Assembly (NCBI RefSeq): GCF_001485475.2
Contig: NZ_DF977002.1
Coordinates: 241,910 to 305,909, forward strand
DNA from: Tepidanaerobacter syntrophicus
GTDB taxonomy: Bacteria; Bacillota; Thermosediminibacteria; Thermosediminibacterales; Tepidanaerobacteraceae
DNA length: 64,000 bases
Direction: 5' to 3'
Below, one piece after another: positions 27,184 through 36,615 of this stretch. Under the pieces are notes generated by a model that saw only the letters and a list, made by a program, of their open reading frames with translations, had not been told where the DNA came from and did no database searches. The first letter of the stretch is position 1. Each line of letters starts with the position of its first letter. Made by a program: the position numbers and the translations under genes.

Positions 27184-28689
27184 TTAATTATACAAGATTA
27201 TATTTTCTCGATAATCCTGCTGTAAATCTTTTTCTAGAAACTCTAAAAATCTTATCAGCATCGCTGATGCTTCCGCACGTGTCATAATTTTGTCCGGATT
27301 GAACTTGTTATAACTGTCGCCTTCAAGAATGCCAATTTCGCGAGCTACATATACGCTATCTTTTGCCCATGATGGAATCTTGTCGTCATCGGAAAAATAA
27401 GTATAATATCCGGGGTTTGGCGCTCTATTTCCGAATCCTAAGGCGCGAATGAGAACAGTAACCGCTTCTGCTCTCGTGAGAGGGTCATTAGGTTTAAAAT
27501 AGACACTTGAAACTCCTGTCATTATCCCCTTTTCTAAGCCTTCTTTTATATACTGATAATTTTTATCCTCTACCTTTACATCTTTAAAAGGCGATGTTTC
27601 AGGAGGCTGTTTTCGCCTGCTTGTCCTTGCTGTGCTTGTTTGCTCAACAGTAGGCCTTATATCGCAAGCTCTAATAACTCCTTTAATAAATTCAGCTCTA
27701 GTCATCGGTATCTCAGGCGTAAAAAATGTCTGGCTCTCATCAAATACATCCAGTGAATAAAGTTTAGTTATATATTCTTCAGCCCAGTGCCCTTTTACAT
27801 CCCGGAATTTAGGAACAACCAAACGCTCCACTTTCGGCACCATTTCTGCAGAGAGATTTACCTTGCCGCTAGAACGTTTCTTGCTGTCGATGATGCCATT
27901 TTGGATTTTTGGCATGTCGTAATCATATCTTGAAACCATCTCTCTATTAGTTGTGCGGATATATCCCCCGTCAAAGCTGGAAAGGGTGGCTTCGTTTTCG
28001 GAATATACCAATTTTTTCGTTAAGCTGTCTGACACCTGGACCTTTGCACTTCCTTCCCAGGACACCGTTTCCTGGTTGCCTTCTTCGTCAGTTACCTTTC
28101 TGTTGGAAGTTATATAATAATTAATTATTTGAGTTTCCGTGCTTCCCCAAAAATTATTGTATCCAACATCGCCCCCGGAAATAGTAACTATTACTTGGCC
28201 CTCGTCTCGGTTTATGGTGTAATACTTTCTGCCCTCAAAATTTCCTGAGTAAAAGTCTGAGGCCGGCCTCTTGTCTATGACATCAGACTTTGAAAATTGG
28301 AAGTCCTCAAGTTCGTATTTATCTTCACCTATCTCTATTTTCTCCGAGTACTTGCTTAAAGTAGTCTGGCCAATAACTTGCCCTTTATCATTTCGGTTAT
28401 TGTAGTTTGTTGAGAATGTAACGCTTCGGGTAAGTTTTGTTTTTACTGTACTATCATCACCGGTAAGGTTATACTTATAGGTTATAGTTTCGGTATCGCC
28501 TCGCCCACCTTCTGATATTGCAAGTTCGCCGGAAAATTTCATGGGCTTGCCGCTGACAAAAACCATCTCTTCATAAAGATATTCATTGTTTACACCGCCT
28601 TCAAAACCGGAAGGCGTTCCATATGCCTGAAATGGAATTGTCAAGAATACTATAAGAACAAAATATGCGGTTAGTTTTCTAATAATCAT
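27184..28689 (-). CDS. Secreted protein with three C-terminal SLH domains
   Basis: Exported surface protein of 501 residues. A signal peptide occupies the first 24 residues (hydrophobic AYFVLIVFLTIPFQAYG). A 260-residue beta-rich region of unknown family follows. Three SLH domains, beginning near FRDVKGHWAEEYITKLY, FKDVKVEDKNYQYIKEG and FSDDDKIPSWAKDSVYV, each end with a TRAEF/TRAEA motif. SLH triplets bind pyruvylated secondary cell-wall polymer. It is the last gene of a four-gene operon (gap of 8 bases to the previous gene), so it is the likely wall anchor for that set. Confidence 0.9.
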   Translation of the reverse strand: MIIRKLTAYFVLIVFLTIPFQAYGTPSGFEGGVNNEYLYEEMVFVSGKPMKFSGELAISEGGRGDTETITYKYNLTGDDSTVKTKLTRSVTFSTNYNNRNDKGQVIGQTTLSKYSEKIEIGEDKYELEDFQFSKSDVIDKRPASDFYSGNFEGRKYYTINRDEGQVIVTISGGDVGYNNFWGSTETQIINYYITSNRKVTDEEGNQETVSWEGSAKVQVSDSLTKKLVYSENEATLSSFDGGYIRTTNREMVSRYDYDMPKIQNGIIDSKKRSSGKVNLSAEMVPKVERLVVPKFRDVKGHWAEEYITKLYSLDVFDESQTFFTPEIPMTRAEFIKGVIRACDIRPTVEQTSTARTSRRKQPPETSPFKDVKVEDKNYQYIKEGLEKGIMTGVSSVYFKPNDPLTRAEAVTVLIRALGFGNRAPNPGYYTYFSDDDKIPSWAKDSVYVAREIGILEGDSYNKFNPDKIMTRAEASAMLIRFLEFLEKDLQQDYRENIILYN

Positions 28690-28697
28690 ACACTTCC

Positions 28698-30350
28698 CTA
28701 CTTTACTAATAAGAATTTGCCTTCAAAGTCATCTCGCAGCATATATATGCTGTCTCCTGCCTGCAGATCTTCAAAGCTTATAACCCTATCATCTTTAATC
28801 AGCAATGCTTTTTCAATCCTTACTTTTACCGGCAGCGACTTAGGCATCCATTTTTCATTTCTACTGCTCCAGTCTTTTGCATCTGTCAGTGTAACACTGG
28901 CTCCAATAGCTCCATCATTTTCGATTTTGTTTATTGTGCCGATGGTTACCCGCTGTCTGAGTAATGAATCCATATCCTTTTTTAATACTACAGCCGCTAT
29001 TCTGTCGCCATCAGTATAGGCGTAAGCATACCAAGATTTTCTGTCCGAAGAACTGCTTTCGCCTACCCCATAGTCCATGGCAAAAAATTCTTCCGGGGTT
29101 ATTTTCTTCATTTTTTCCATGTCAAAGATGTATGTGTCATTGTCATAGTAAAGTTCTTTTTCATCGTCAAAGGATTCCCAATCATTGTGATTGAGTATAA
29201 AGAAATCTGAAAGTGTAACTTTATTTTCTAAAACACTTTCCAGTTTGCCTGAATAGAAATAATACTGACCGATATTCGAATTATTTATATCTTGATCGTA
29301 AATATATACGATGCTCGCCAATGCCTTTTCGCCTTTGCCATCGGCTACCACAAGAGCGTCTGTGCCGGGGGTCACCGAGTATCCGTCTACTATGCGTTGA
29401 TTTTTTATAAAGATGGTACCCTCGTTAAAATCAATATTTCGCTTGTTCTTAAGTTCAAATGCCGATGCATACCAGTTGATTTCTTGTATTTTGTCACTAA
29501 ATGTGGTCTCATATTGACTTTTTATAACCATTTTTTCTGCCGTATCTTTTCCAAAAAAGTCCTTTGCCGCTATATAAATAGTTTTGCCTTGAAGATATTT
29601 AAGATTGTTGAAAGGTATAGCCTTTCCCGCATAATACACCGGGAAATTTGTCAAGTAGTCTATACGCAATATATTTTTATATTCTTGCCAGCTTCCATTC
29701 TGGAAAATCTGGGCATTTTTTAAAACCAGGGCGTCATCTACCATACTTGCAGCATCTAATTGTCCTTTGTATAAAGCTTTAATCTTAACTGAGTCTCCTT
29801 GAATTTTCATACGGCTAATAATATCAGAATCCTTTTCGTCAAAGTAAAGGCGGACCCAATCGCCCTCGTACAAAGTGCTTAAAGGCACGTTTACACTATT
29901 TTTTATGGCAATAGTGGCAGGTGTTGTATAATATGTCTCCTCTTTCCCACTTGTAAGCCTTAATATTATTTGGTCTCTGTCAATTTTTTTGATAATACCT
30001 GCGCGGACCTTTCCGCCCGGAGGAATATATCCGGGATTTTCAGTAGACCAACTTTCAAGATAGATAAGTGTATCTCTGTTATATTCTCCATATACTTCCA
30101 TTCCAATTTTTAAATCATTAAGATAGACGGGTATCTGATCTATGTTTAAAGCTGTGTCCGCTGTGACTTTAAACTGCTTTTGATTTCCGTTGTATTCTTC
30201 TACCTTAATCCAAGATTCTTGGGTATTCATGTCTATTATATAGCCTTCAAGGCTCTGTGCTGCAAGGGCTGTTTTTTTATCTTGCAGAAAAGGCAGCAGC
30301 ATCCCGCAAAGTATTGCAAAGATCAGTAAAACAGTTTTGAGTTTTTTCAC
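28698..30350 (-). CDS. Secreted protein of unknown family in the surface operon
   Basis: A 550-residue exported protein with a signal peptide (LKTVLLIFAILCGMLLPFL, predicted cleavage after ALA near residue 31). The rest shows repeated short beta modules of the type GxIxxIDRDQIILRL, GKLESVLENKVTLSDF and GTINKIENDGAIGASVTL. These look like OB- or copper-amine-oxidase-like repeats, but I cannot assign them. No enzyme motif and no SLH or LPXTG anchor is seen. It is separated by 6-8 bases from both neighbours in the surface operon, so it is co-translated with them and probably acts with them outside the cell. Confidence 0.8.
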   Translation of the reverse strand: MKKLKTVLLIFAILCGMLLPFLQDKKTALAAQSLEGYIIDMNTQESWIKVEEYNGNQKQFKVTADTALNIDQIPVYLNDLKIGMEVYGEYNRDTLIYLESWSTENPGYIPPGGKVRAGIIKKIDRDQIILRLTSGKEETYYTTPATIAIKNSVNVPLSTLYEGDWVRLYFDEKDSDIISRMKIQGDSVKIKALYKGQLDAASMVDDALVLKNAQIFQNGSWQEYKNILRIDYLTNFPVYYAGKAIPFNNLKYLQGKTIYIAAKDFFGKDTAEKMVIKSQYETTFSDKIQEINWYASAFELKNKRNIDFNEGTIFIKNQRIVDGYSVTPGTDALVVADGKGEKALASIVYIYDQDINNSNIGQYYFYSGKLESVLENKVTLSDFFILNHNDWESFDDEKELYYDNDTYIFDMEKMKKITPEEFFAMDYGVGESSSSDRKSWYAYAYTDGDRIAAVVLKKDMDSLLRQRVTIGTINKIENDGAIGASVTLTDAKDWSSRNEKWMPKSLPVKVRIEKALLIKDDRVISFEDLQAGDSIYMLRDDFEGKFLLVK

Positions 30351-30356
30351 CTGCCA

Positions 30357-33300
30357 TTACCCCCTTGTTCCAAAAACTGCGTATTTGCCCAGCCGGTTAA
30401 TTGTTGTCTTAACCGACACATCGGGACCGCTGTATCTTTCATAAATGCTCGTCCAATCTCCTTTAGCATCATCGTAGCGGTACAAGGCAATGTTAGTTAT
30501 TTTTCTTAGATTAGCTTTAGCCCTGTCAAAATCAACGCCAAATTGCATTGAGTCGTTTAAATAATCTAAATCAAATGTGTCGCTTCCTACATAAAGCCCT
30601 GCTTTCATTAACAATTGGCCGGAAAGAAGGGTGCGATTTCCAAATCCTGTGCTTTCTGTGCCATAAGTTATTTCAAATCTTACTCCCGTATTGTCTTTGT
30701 CTTCATACTGCCGAACTTTAGATGTATAGAAGGCTTTAGGATTGAATTTTAATGTAAAATCTTTCCCCAGAATAGTTATATCACCGGAGTTGGATTTTGA
30801 TATTATCTCTACAGGCATCGTAATCGTCACAGTATTTGCGCCTAGGAAATTGCTGTCCACAAGATTTACGGTAATGTCTTTTCTATAATCTTTGGTTCCT
30901 ATAACTATGCGCACAGTATTGCCGATTTTTTCTGTGGTAGTTTCTTCCACAAGGCCTCCATCTTCATCTGAAGGCCCTACCCTGCCGCCTGTTCTTACGG
31001 TGTTGCTTTCGGCGGAGGGAGGCGAAGATCCGAAATCACCCAGGGCTTTTACTACAAATTTATACATGGTATAAGGCTCTAAATCGCTATAAACGAAGCT
31101 GGTAAGTTCAGTATTTCCAACAAAGTCTATATTATTGTCATCGACTACAGCATAAATTTCGTAGCCTTTGGCGCTTTCTACTGCTGACCAACTTATTTTA
31201 ATATAGCGGTCATATACAAGTTCTGCTGTTACATTCATAGGAGCGCTAAGTTCCGGCAGTCCATAAGTAAGCTGCTCGTAAATGTCAGTGGCGCCGCCGT
31301 CCGGATTTATTACTAAGACACCTTTACTGTCAAGTTTTGCCGGTGCGGTTATGACAGTTATTGTTTGAGAATCTATGACATTTACACCAGTGCCATCAAT
31401 GCCGTTTTCCAATAGATAGGGTATACCATCTACATAGACTATGGTGCCTGATGCGTCGCTTTCGCTATCAATTTTTTTAAGGCTTGGCGCAAATATTACT
31501 CGTGCTCCCGTCATAAAGCCCGTGCCCTTTATCTTTATCCTTTGGCCACCGTTTATCGAAATTCGTGTAATCTTAGTGGTTTCGGAAGGATCTGTAGGAT
31601 CGACCACTGCAGATATTTTGGGAGTGCTAAGATATGTAAACTTTCCTGATGGAGCTGAAAGTTCGCCATCCGGATTTTCTACTTTTACATCCACGGTGCC
31701 TGAAGCATGGGGTGGAGTCACTGCCAGTATGGTTTTATAGTCGATAACCTGTATATTATCCTCCGGAACCGGAGTTTCTCCAAAATAAACTTTTAAACCT
31801 TCGCGAAAGTCTTTGCCTTCAATTTTTACACTAGTGCCACCTGAGGAAGGCCCTTTATCTGGCGTTATTTTGGTTATTGCAGGAGAAGTTTCTCCTTTAA
31901 CAAACATAATATAAATGGGTTTTGGGCTTACTTTGTCTGATGCCGCCTGCCCGCCATCTTCGTTAATAACAACTAATCTGTGGAGCTTGCCTACAGCGCT
32001 TTCCGGAACTTGAGGCATTGTAAATGTAAGTTTTGTAGGAAGGGTGTAAGTTATATCTTTTGGCTCTATCGTTGCCACGTCAGAGATTTGAATCTTGGCG
32101 TTTTCTCTAAAGTCGCCGCCGATAACGCTTACCGTATTTCCTCCCTTATATGTTAAATATAAGACTTTTATATCTCTGCCGTTTATATTCGCATCTTCGG
32201 GAGATTTTCCTTCTTTAGTTAGATTTACAATATACGGACTGCTGGCAGGATATTTATACATAAAAGTGCTCTGAGCAGTTCCACCATCAGGATTTATCAA
32301 GGTAACCTCTACCTGCCCGATAGTATAATATGCAGGCGTCGTTACAACAAGCTGGCCACTATTTAAGAATTCTACTTCTGGTGCATATCCCCGCTCCACA
32401 AACAATCTCCTGTCGGAAATTTCAAGGCGAATAAGCTCACTGTAAGGATAAGGGTTTGTTCCTTCTGCTTTTAATAGTCGTGTTGAAACAAACATGGCAT
32501 TTCCGTCAAAGGGTATGGGATTTAATGTTACAAACTCACGGCCGCCTTCTGAAAGCGTAAGGTATATTTTGCCATTGGCATATTCTACCCTAAGACCTCC
32601 TGCAAGGTTTACAGTGGTCCGCTGATTGTCTATCCTGCCTGAATTTTCTTCTTCTCTTGGAATATTGCGATTGGTGATATTCCCAAATCGAATTGCTGCC
32701 ATCTGCTTTAAATTTACTGCTCCATCTGCATCAACTATCCTCATATCGCTTTGCGCAAAGCCGGAGCCGAAAACCTCCACCCGGTCGCCGCCCTGTTTTT
32801 TACCTTCAGAGGGTACTATCCGAGTTATGACAGGCTTCGTGGATGTATAGGTATATTTTACTTTGTTTGATATTCCGGAATCATTGTTTACTATATAAAC
32901 ATCTACTGTGCCGGCAGATGCTGCCGGAGTCTTAACTTTTAAATATCCGTCAGCAAATTCTACTATTTCGGCTGTCTGATTTCCAAAATATATTTTCGGC
33001 AAAACCGACAACACTATTTTGTCAAAATTTTCTCCATAATAGTCTTTCAGGTTTTGAATAATGTCCTTGTTTTCGTCAAAAGAATTGCCAAGTCTTTCCT
33101 TTACCGCGGAAGGTCTGAAATCATCCCATATACCGTTGCCGTTTAAATCTTGATATATCTCATTTTCATCTTTGATTTGATTTCTGTTATCATCGTTGTA
33201 AGGTTCAAAATATCTAAAATCGCTGCCTGTTATTTCGACAATTTGCTTGCCGGCAGCACTGCCTTGAGACGGCACTACCCGAGTTATGCGAGGATAACTG

Positions 33301-36300
33301 GTGGGTACCATGTATGTAAAGCCATCTTCCTTGCCAGCGCTTGCACCGTCAGGATTTAACACTACTACGGGAACTGTTATGCGATCCGTCCCTTTTTCCT
33401 TTGATAAATCGCCGCTGAAGGGAGGCACTTTTACTGTTATGGTTTTTCCATCAACACTTACAATTGTATCTTCTTTTTTAACTTCTACACCGTTTATAAA
33501 AACCTTAGACTTATATGTGCCGTCATCTTTAAAGTCTTCACCTATAATATCTACAGTATATCCTCCGTCAGTCGAACCTTTGTCAGGGACAATTTTAACG
33601 ATTTTAGGTCTTGATTGGGGCTGAGTATAGTAATAAAAACCTTGGGTGCCTGTTCGGCTATCTCTTTTGGTATCCGGATTTAGTACTGTTAGGTCATAAT
33701 AACCGTCACCTGCGGAAAGTTTCGGCACTTTAAATATAATTTTATTCTTGTCAATTACTTTTACGTTATTGCCAACTATAACACCGCTGTCATCGACTTT
33801 ATATAAAGTCTGCATATAGAGTTTGATGCTCGGGTTTTCTTTTATTAAAAGTGTAGTGACTTTTACATCTTTGCCGTTGATAATTTCATTTACTGTATCA
33901 ATTTCAATTTTATAATCGCTGCCTCCTTCTTTAGAGGCCATAAGTGCATAGTCATTAGAAGTATCATCATACTTTATACCTATTGTGTATGTATTTTTAA
34001 CTCCGTCGGAAAGTATGGCGTTTCCTTGAAAATCCTGCTTTAGTGTGTAAAACTTGTCTTGGGAATCTTTGAAAACTATACTGTGCCAGTAATCAGCAAT
34101 TTTCAAATACTTTCTGCCATCAACTGTTTCACCGATGCTTAAAATTTCATCGTTTTCCGGTGATGCATAATATTGCAGTGTGATGCGCTTAGTTTCCGGA
34201 TCAGTATTGTATTCATTTATATCTTGATTTTGAAGAAGTATCCTTGTGCCTATCAATTTATATATTTCAGAAGTGGTTGTACCGGTAGATGTGGGATCAG
34301 GCGCAAGAAAATTATCTCCGGTAACTAAGACCAACGTGCCTGTGTTGCCTACCTTAGGAGCAAAATCAGTAATCTTCGGGTCTGTATATGTTTTGACATA
34401 ATTAAACTCTTTTACCGCAATGCCGCCGCCGGGGTTTATAACCTGAAGCTGTGTAGTGCCTTCTCTGCCCGGCGGTGCTTTAAATGTTATGGTTTTGCCG
34501 TCTCCTTCTCGTCTTATACTCGAAACTTCCTTTCCATCAATAAAAACCTTAACATCTTGTAGGAAATTACTTCCCTTTATAGTTACTGTTTCGCCGCCGC
34601 TTACGGTTACTACATCAGGAACTACGCTTTCAATAACAGGAGTTTTGTCATCCTTTGACAATATAAACTTCACCATTAGCGAACTTTCTGAAGAAAGACC
34701 GGGAACATCGGAATTTCTAACCGGATTTGTAACTACTACAGGAACATTTGTGTTTACATATTCTTCAGGAATTTTGGTGTCTTTCGGTATTGTCAAAAGA
34801 ATCCTGGTGCCTGCTTCCTGGCCTGTTGAACCATCCATTATATTTCCGGCATCGTCCATTACATAAAGCTGAATATTGCTATTTTCGTTTTTATTAATTT
34901 TTACATCCCCAAAGCTTATAATTGGGTATACAGCTTTTATGGCACCATCTACTGTATATTTGTAGATTGCAAAATTCTTGCCATATATACCTATCATCAA
35001 ATCTTGAGGAATTACATATGTGCCATCGTTTTTCTTTGTTACGTGAATTTCGCCGGGCACTATGCTGTTTGCTTCAGGCTTTATCCTGCTGGGTATAAAA
35101 GTATAGCCTTTTGGAAGCTCTGCTCTTTCAGTAAAAAGGTATTCCTTTTCATTACTGCCTATGACAATTCTCGTAGTGGTTTCCACTACTACATCTTTTA
35201 CTGGATTGCTCTCATTGGTATCAGCATTTATCTTTACCGCAAGCTTGTCTATATCTGGAGAAAAAGTGGAGCCTTCTTTAATGACATCTGCTTGAGGACC
35301 TATTATCACTTTTATTGTTTTTTCAACTGTTGTTACAGGTAAGTTTCGATAAGTTCCGACAGCTGCATTATCACTGCTTTTATATGTTAATTTCATAACG
35401 CCATCTGATAAAATGTCTATGTTCGGAAGGCAGTTTTCATCAATTTGTAAATCATCTATATTAAGGCTTCCCAGGTATCTTCCGGTAATGGTAGCTGTAG
35501 AGCCGGTATCAGGTCCTTTGTTGGGCTGTATAATATCGATTTTTGCACTTTTAGATCCTTGGATTACGGTAAATTTTTCCTTTTGATATATATACTCTCC
35601 GGAGACTGCCTGCATTGGATCTTTATAATCGGGAACCTGGTTTGTAAGGACCACCCAATACTCTCCCGGCGTAATATCAGGCACTTCAACGGTAAATACA
35701 TATTTGCCGTCATCGGTTTGCTGGAGGGGGCTGGGGTTTTTCCCCTTGTTTGCGGTTGTATAAGGATCTGTGCCGTCTGTAGCTTTCAAGAAATATACAT
35801 CATATTGGCGCAGCTGACTTGCTTTAAAATATACTTTTCCGCCTTTTGCGCCTCTGTTAGGAAACATTTCAATGTCAGTAGATATATTCAAATCCTCCAC
35901 CAGACGAAATTGGCCGTTATATGTGTGGTTTATGGTAATTTTGACTTTTTTTCCAGAATTCAAATCATTAAATTTTATAGGATCAGTATCGAATTTCCTG
36001 GTAATCTCTATGTCTTGAAGGCCTAATTCTCCTTCTTGAAATTCATTTATCTGCGCAGGATTTGTTTTAAAGCAATCATTAGGAATGGTATTAAAAAGAA
36101 CGCCTGTTCCATACTTAACTGTTATTTCGGCGGTATCTGTGATTAAATCAAAATTTGTTCCTTTTATATACAATGTTCCCATATCTTTATTTACTTTTGG
36201 AGTGACATCAGTAATAGTAGGCATAGCGCCTTTGTCGCCAATGGGAATTGAGGCATTTCCCACTACTATAGATTTAATATTCTTTAGCTTTTCCCAGTCC

Positions 36301-36605
36301 TCAGGTTTTGTAAATTCGAAATAAAGTAACCCATATGTATTAATCTTAGGGCCTTTAAGCTGTTCAAATTTAGAGCCATATTCTATAAAAACAGGAGCTC
36401 CTTCCAGCTCACTTCCTTTGATTGATAAAGACATCCCTGTGGTAAGTCTGTTGCTGTCGTGCTCTTTCCCTATAACTATTTCACTTACTGCATAGGTATC
36501 TTTATCATATCCATATGCCAATTCTGCGTTATGCGGCACAACCATAGAAAATAGTATTAAAATCGCAAGAAGCGCCGAAATTGCTGCTCTACCTTTCTTT
36601 ATCAT
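30357..36605 (-). CDS. Giant surface protein with about ten IPT/TIG modules and a fibronectin III domain
   Basis: A 2082-residue exported protein with a signal peptide in the first 33 residues. About ten IPT/TIG-like beta modules are visible, with starts such as PVIESVVPDVVTVSGGETV, KIVKIVPDKGSTDGGYTV, RITRVVPSQGSAAGKQIV and AITKITPDKGPSSGGTSV. Near residue 1150 the sequence DDNRNQIKDENEIYQDLNG, followed by NGIWDD, resembles a Ca-binding EF-hand/dockerin-like loop. A fibronectin III domain (SAPMNVTAELVYDRYIKISW) lies near residue 1770. It is followed by a C-terminal beta domain ending RLGKYAVFG. No transmembrane or SLH anchor is seen, so the downstream SLH protein may hold it. It is the second gene of a four-gene operon. 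Confidence 0.9.
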   Translation of the reverse strand: MIKKGRAAISALLAILILFSMVVPHNAELAYGYDKDTYAVSEIVIGKEHDSNRLTTGMSLSIKGSELEGAPVFIEYGSKFEQLKGPKINTYGLLYFEFTKPEDWEKLKNIKSIVVGNASIPIGDKGAMPTITDVTPKVNKDMGTLYIKGTNFDLITDTAEITVKYGTGVLFNTIPNDCFKTNPAQINEFQEGELGLQDIEITRKFDTDPIKFNDLNSGKKVKITINHTYNGQFRLVEDLNISTDIEMFPNRGAKGGKVYFKASQLRQYDVYFLKATDGTDPYTTANKGKNPSPLQQTDDGKYVFTVEVPDITPGEYWVVLTNQVPDYKDPMQAVSGEYIYQKEKFTVIQGSKSAKIDIIQPNKGPDTGSTATITGRYLGSLNIDDLQIDENCLPNIDILSDGVMKLTYKSSDNAAVGTYRNLPVTTVEKTIKVIIGPQADVIKEGSTFSPDIDKLAVKINADTNESNPVKDVVVETTTRIVIGSNEKEYLFTERAELPKGYTFIPSRIKPEANSIVPGEIHVTKKNDGTYVIPQDLMIGIYGKNFAIYKYTVDGAIKAVYPIISFGDVKINKNENSNIQLYVMDDAGNIMDGSTGQEAGTRILLTIPKDTKIPEEYVNTNVPVVVTNPVRNSDVPGLSSESSLMVKFILSKDDKTPVIESVVPDVVTVSGGETVTIKGSNFLQDVKVFIDGKEVSSIRREGDGKTITFKAPPGREGTTQLQVINPGGGIAVKEFNYVKTYTDPKITDFAPKVGNTGTLVLVTGDNFLAPDPTSTGTTTSEIYKLIGTRILLQNQDINEYNTDPETKRITLQYYASPENDEILSIGETVDGRKYLKIADYWHSIVFKDSQDKFYTLKQDFQGNAILSDGVKNTYTIGIKYDDTSNDYALMASKEGGSDYKIEIDTVNEIINGKDVKVTTLLIKENPSIKLYMQTLYKVDDSGVIVGNNVKVIDKNKIIFKVPKLSAGDGYYDLTVLNPDTKRDSRTGTQGFYYYTQPQSRPKIVKIVPDKGSTDGGYTVDIIGEDFKDDGTYKSKVFINGVEVKKEDTIVSVDGKTITVKVPPFSGDLSKEKGTDRITVPVVVLNPDGASAGKEDGFTYMVPTSYPRITRVVPSQGSAAGKQIVEITGSDFRYFEPYNDDNRNQIKDENEIYQDLNGNGIWDDFRPSAVKERLGNSFDENKDIIQNLKDYYGENFDKIVLSVLPKIYFGNQTAEIVEFADGYLKVKTPAASAGTVDVYIVNNDSGISNKVKYTYTSTKPVITRIVPSEGKKQGGDRVEVFGSGFAQSDMRIVDADGAVNLKQMAAIRFGNITNRNIPREEENSGRIDNQRTTVNLAGGLRVEYANGKIYLTLSEGGREFVTLNPIPFDGNAMFVSTRLLKAEGTNPYPYSELIRLEISDRRLFVERGYAPEVEFLNSGQLVVTTPAYYTIGQVEVTLINPDGGTAQSTFMYKYPASSPYIVNLTKEGKSPEDANINGRDIKVLYLTYKGGNTVSVIGGDFRENAKIQISDVATIEPKDITYTLPTKLTFTMPQVPESAVGKLHRLVVINEDGGQAASDKVSPKPIYIMFVKGETSPAITKITPDKGPSSGGTSVKIEGKDFREGLKVYFGETPVPEDNIQVIDYKTILAVTPPHASGTVDVKVENPDGELSAPSGKFTYLSTPKISAVVDPTDPSETTKITRISINGGQRIKIKGTGFMTGARVIFAPSLKKIDSESDASGTIVYVDGIPYLLENGIDGTGVNVIDSQTITVITAPAKLDSKGVLVINPDGGATDIYEQLTYGLPELSAPMNVTAELVYDRYIKISWSAVESAKGYEIYAVVDDNNIDFVGNTELTSFVYSDLEPYTMYKFVVKALGDFGSSPPSAESNTVRTGGRVGPSDEDGGLVEETTTEKIGNTVRIVIGTKDYRKDITVNLVDSNFLGANTVTITMPVEIISKSNSGDITILGKDFTLKFNPKAFYTSKVRQYEDKDNTGVRFEITYGTESTGFGNRTLLSGQLLMKAGLYVGSDTFDLDYLNDSMQFGVDFDRAKANLRKITNIALYRYDDAKGDWTSIYERYSGPDVSVKTTINRLGKYAVFGTRG

Positions 36606-36615
36606 CTTCTCCCTC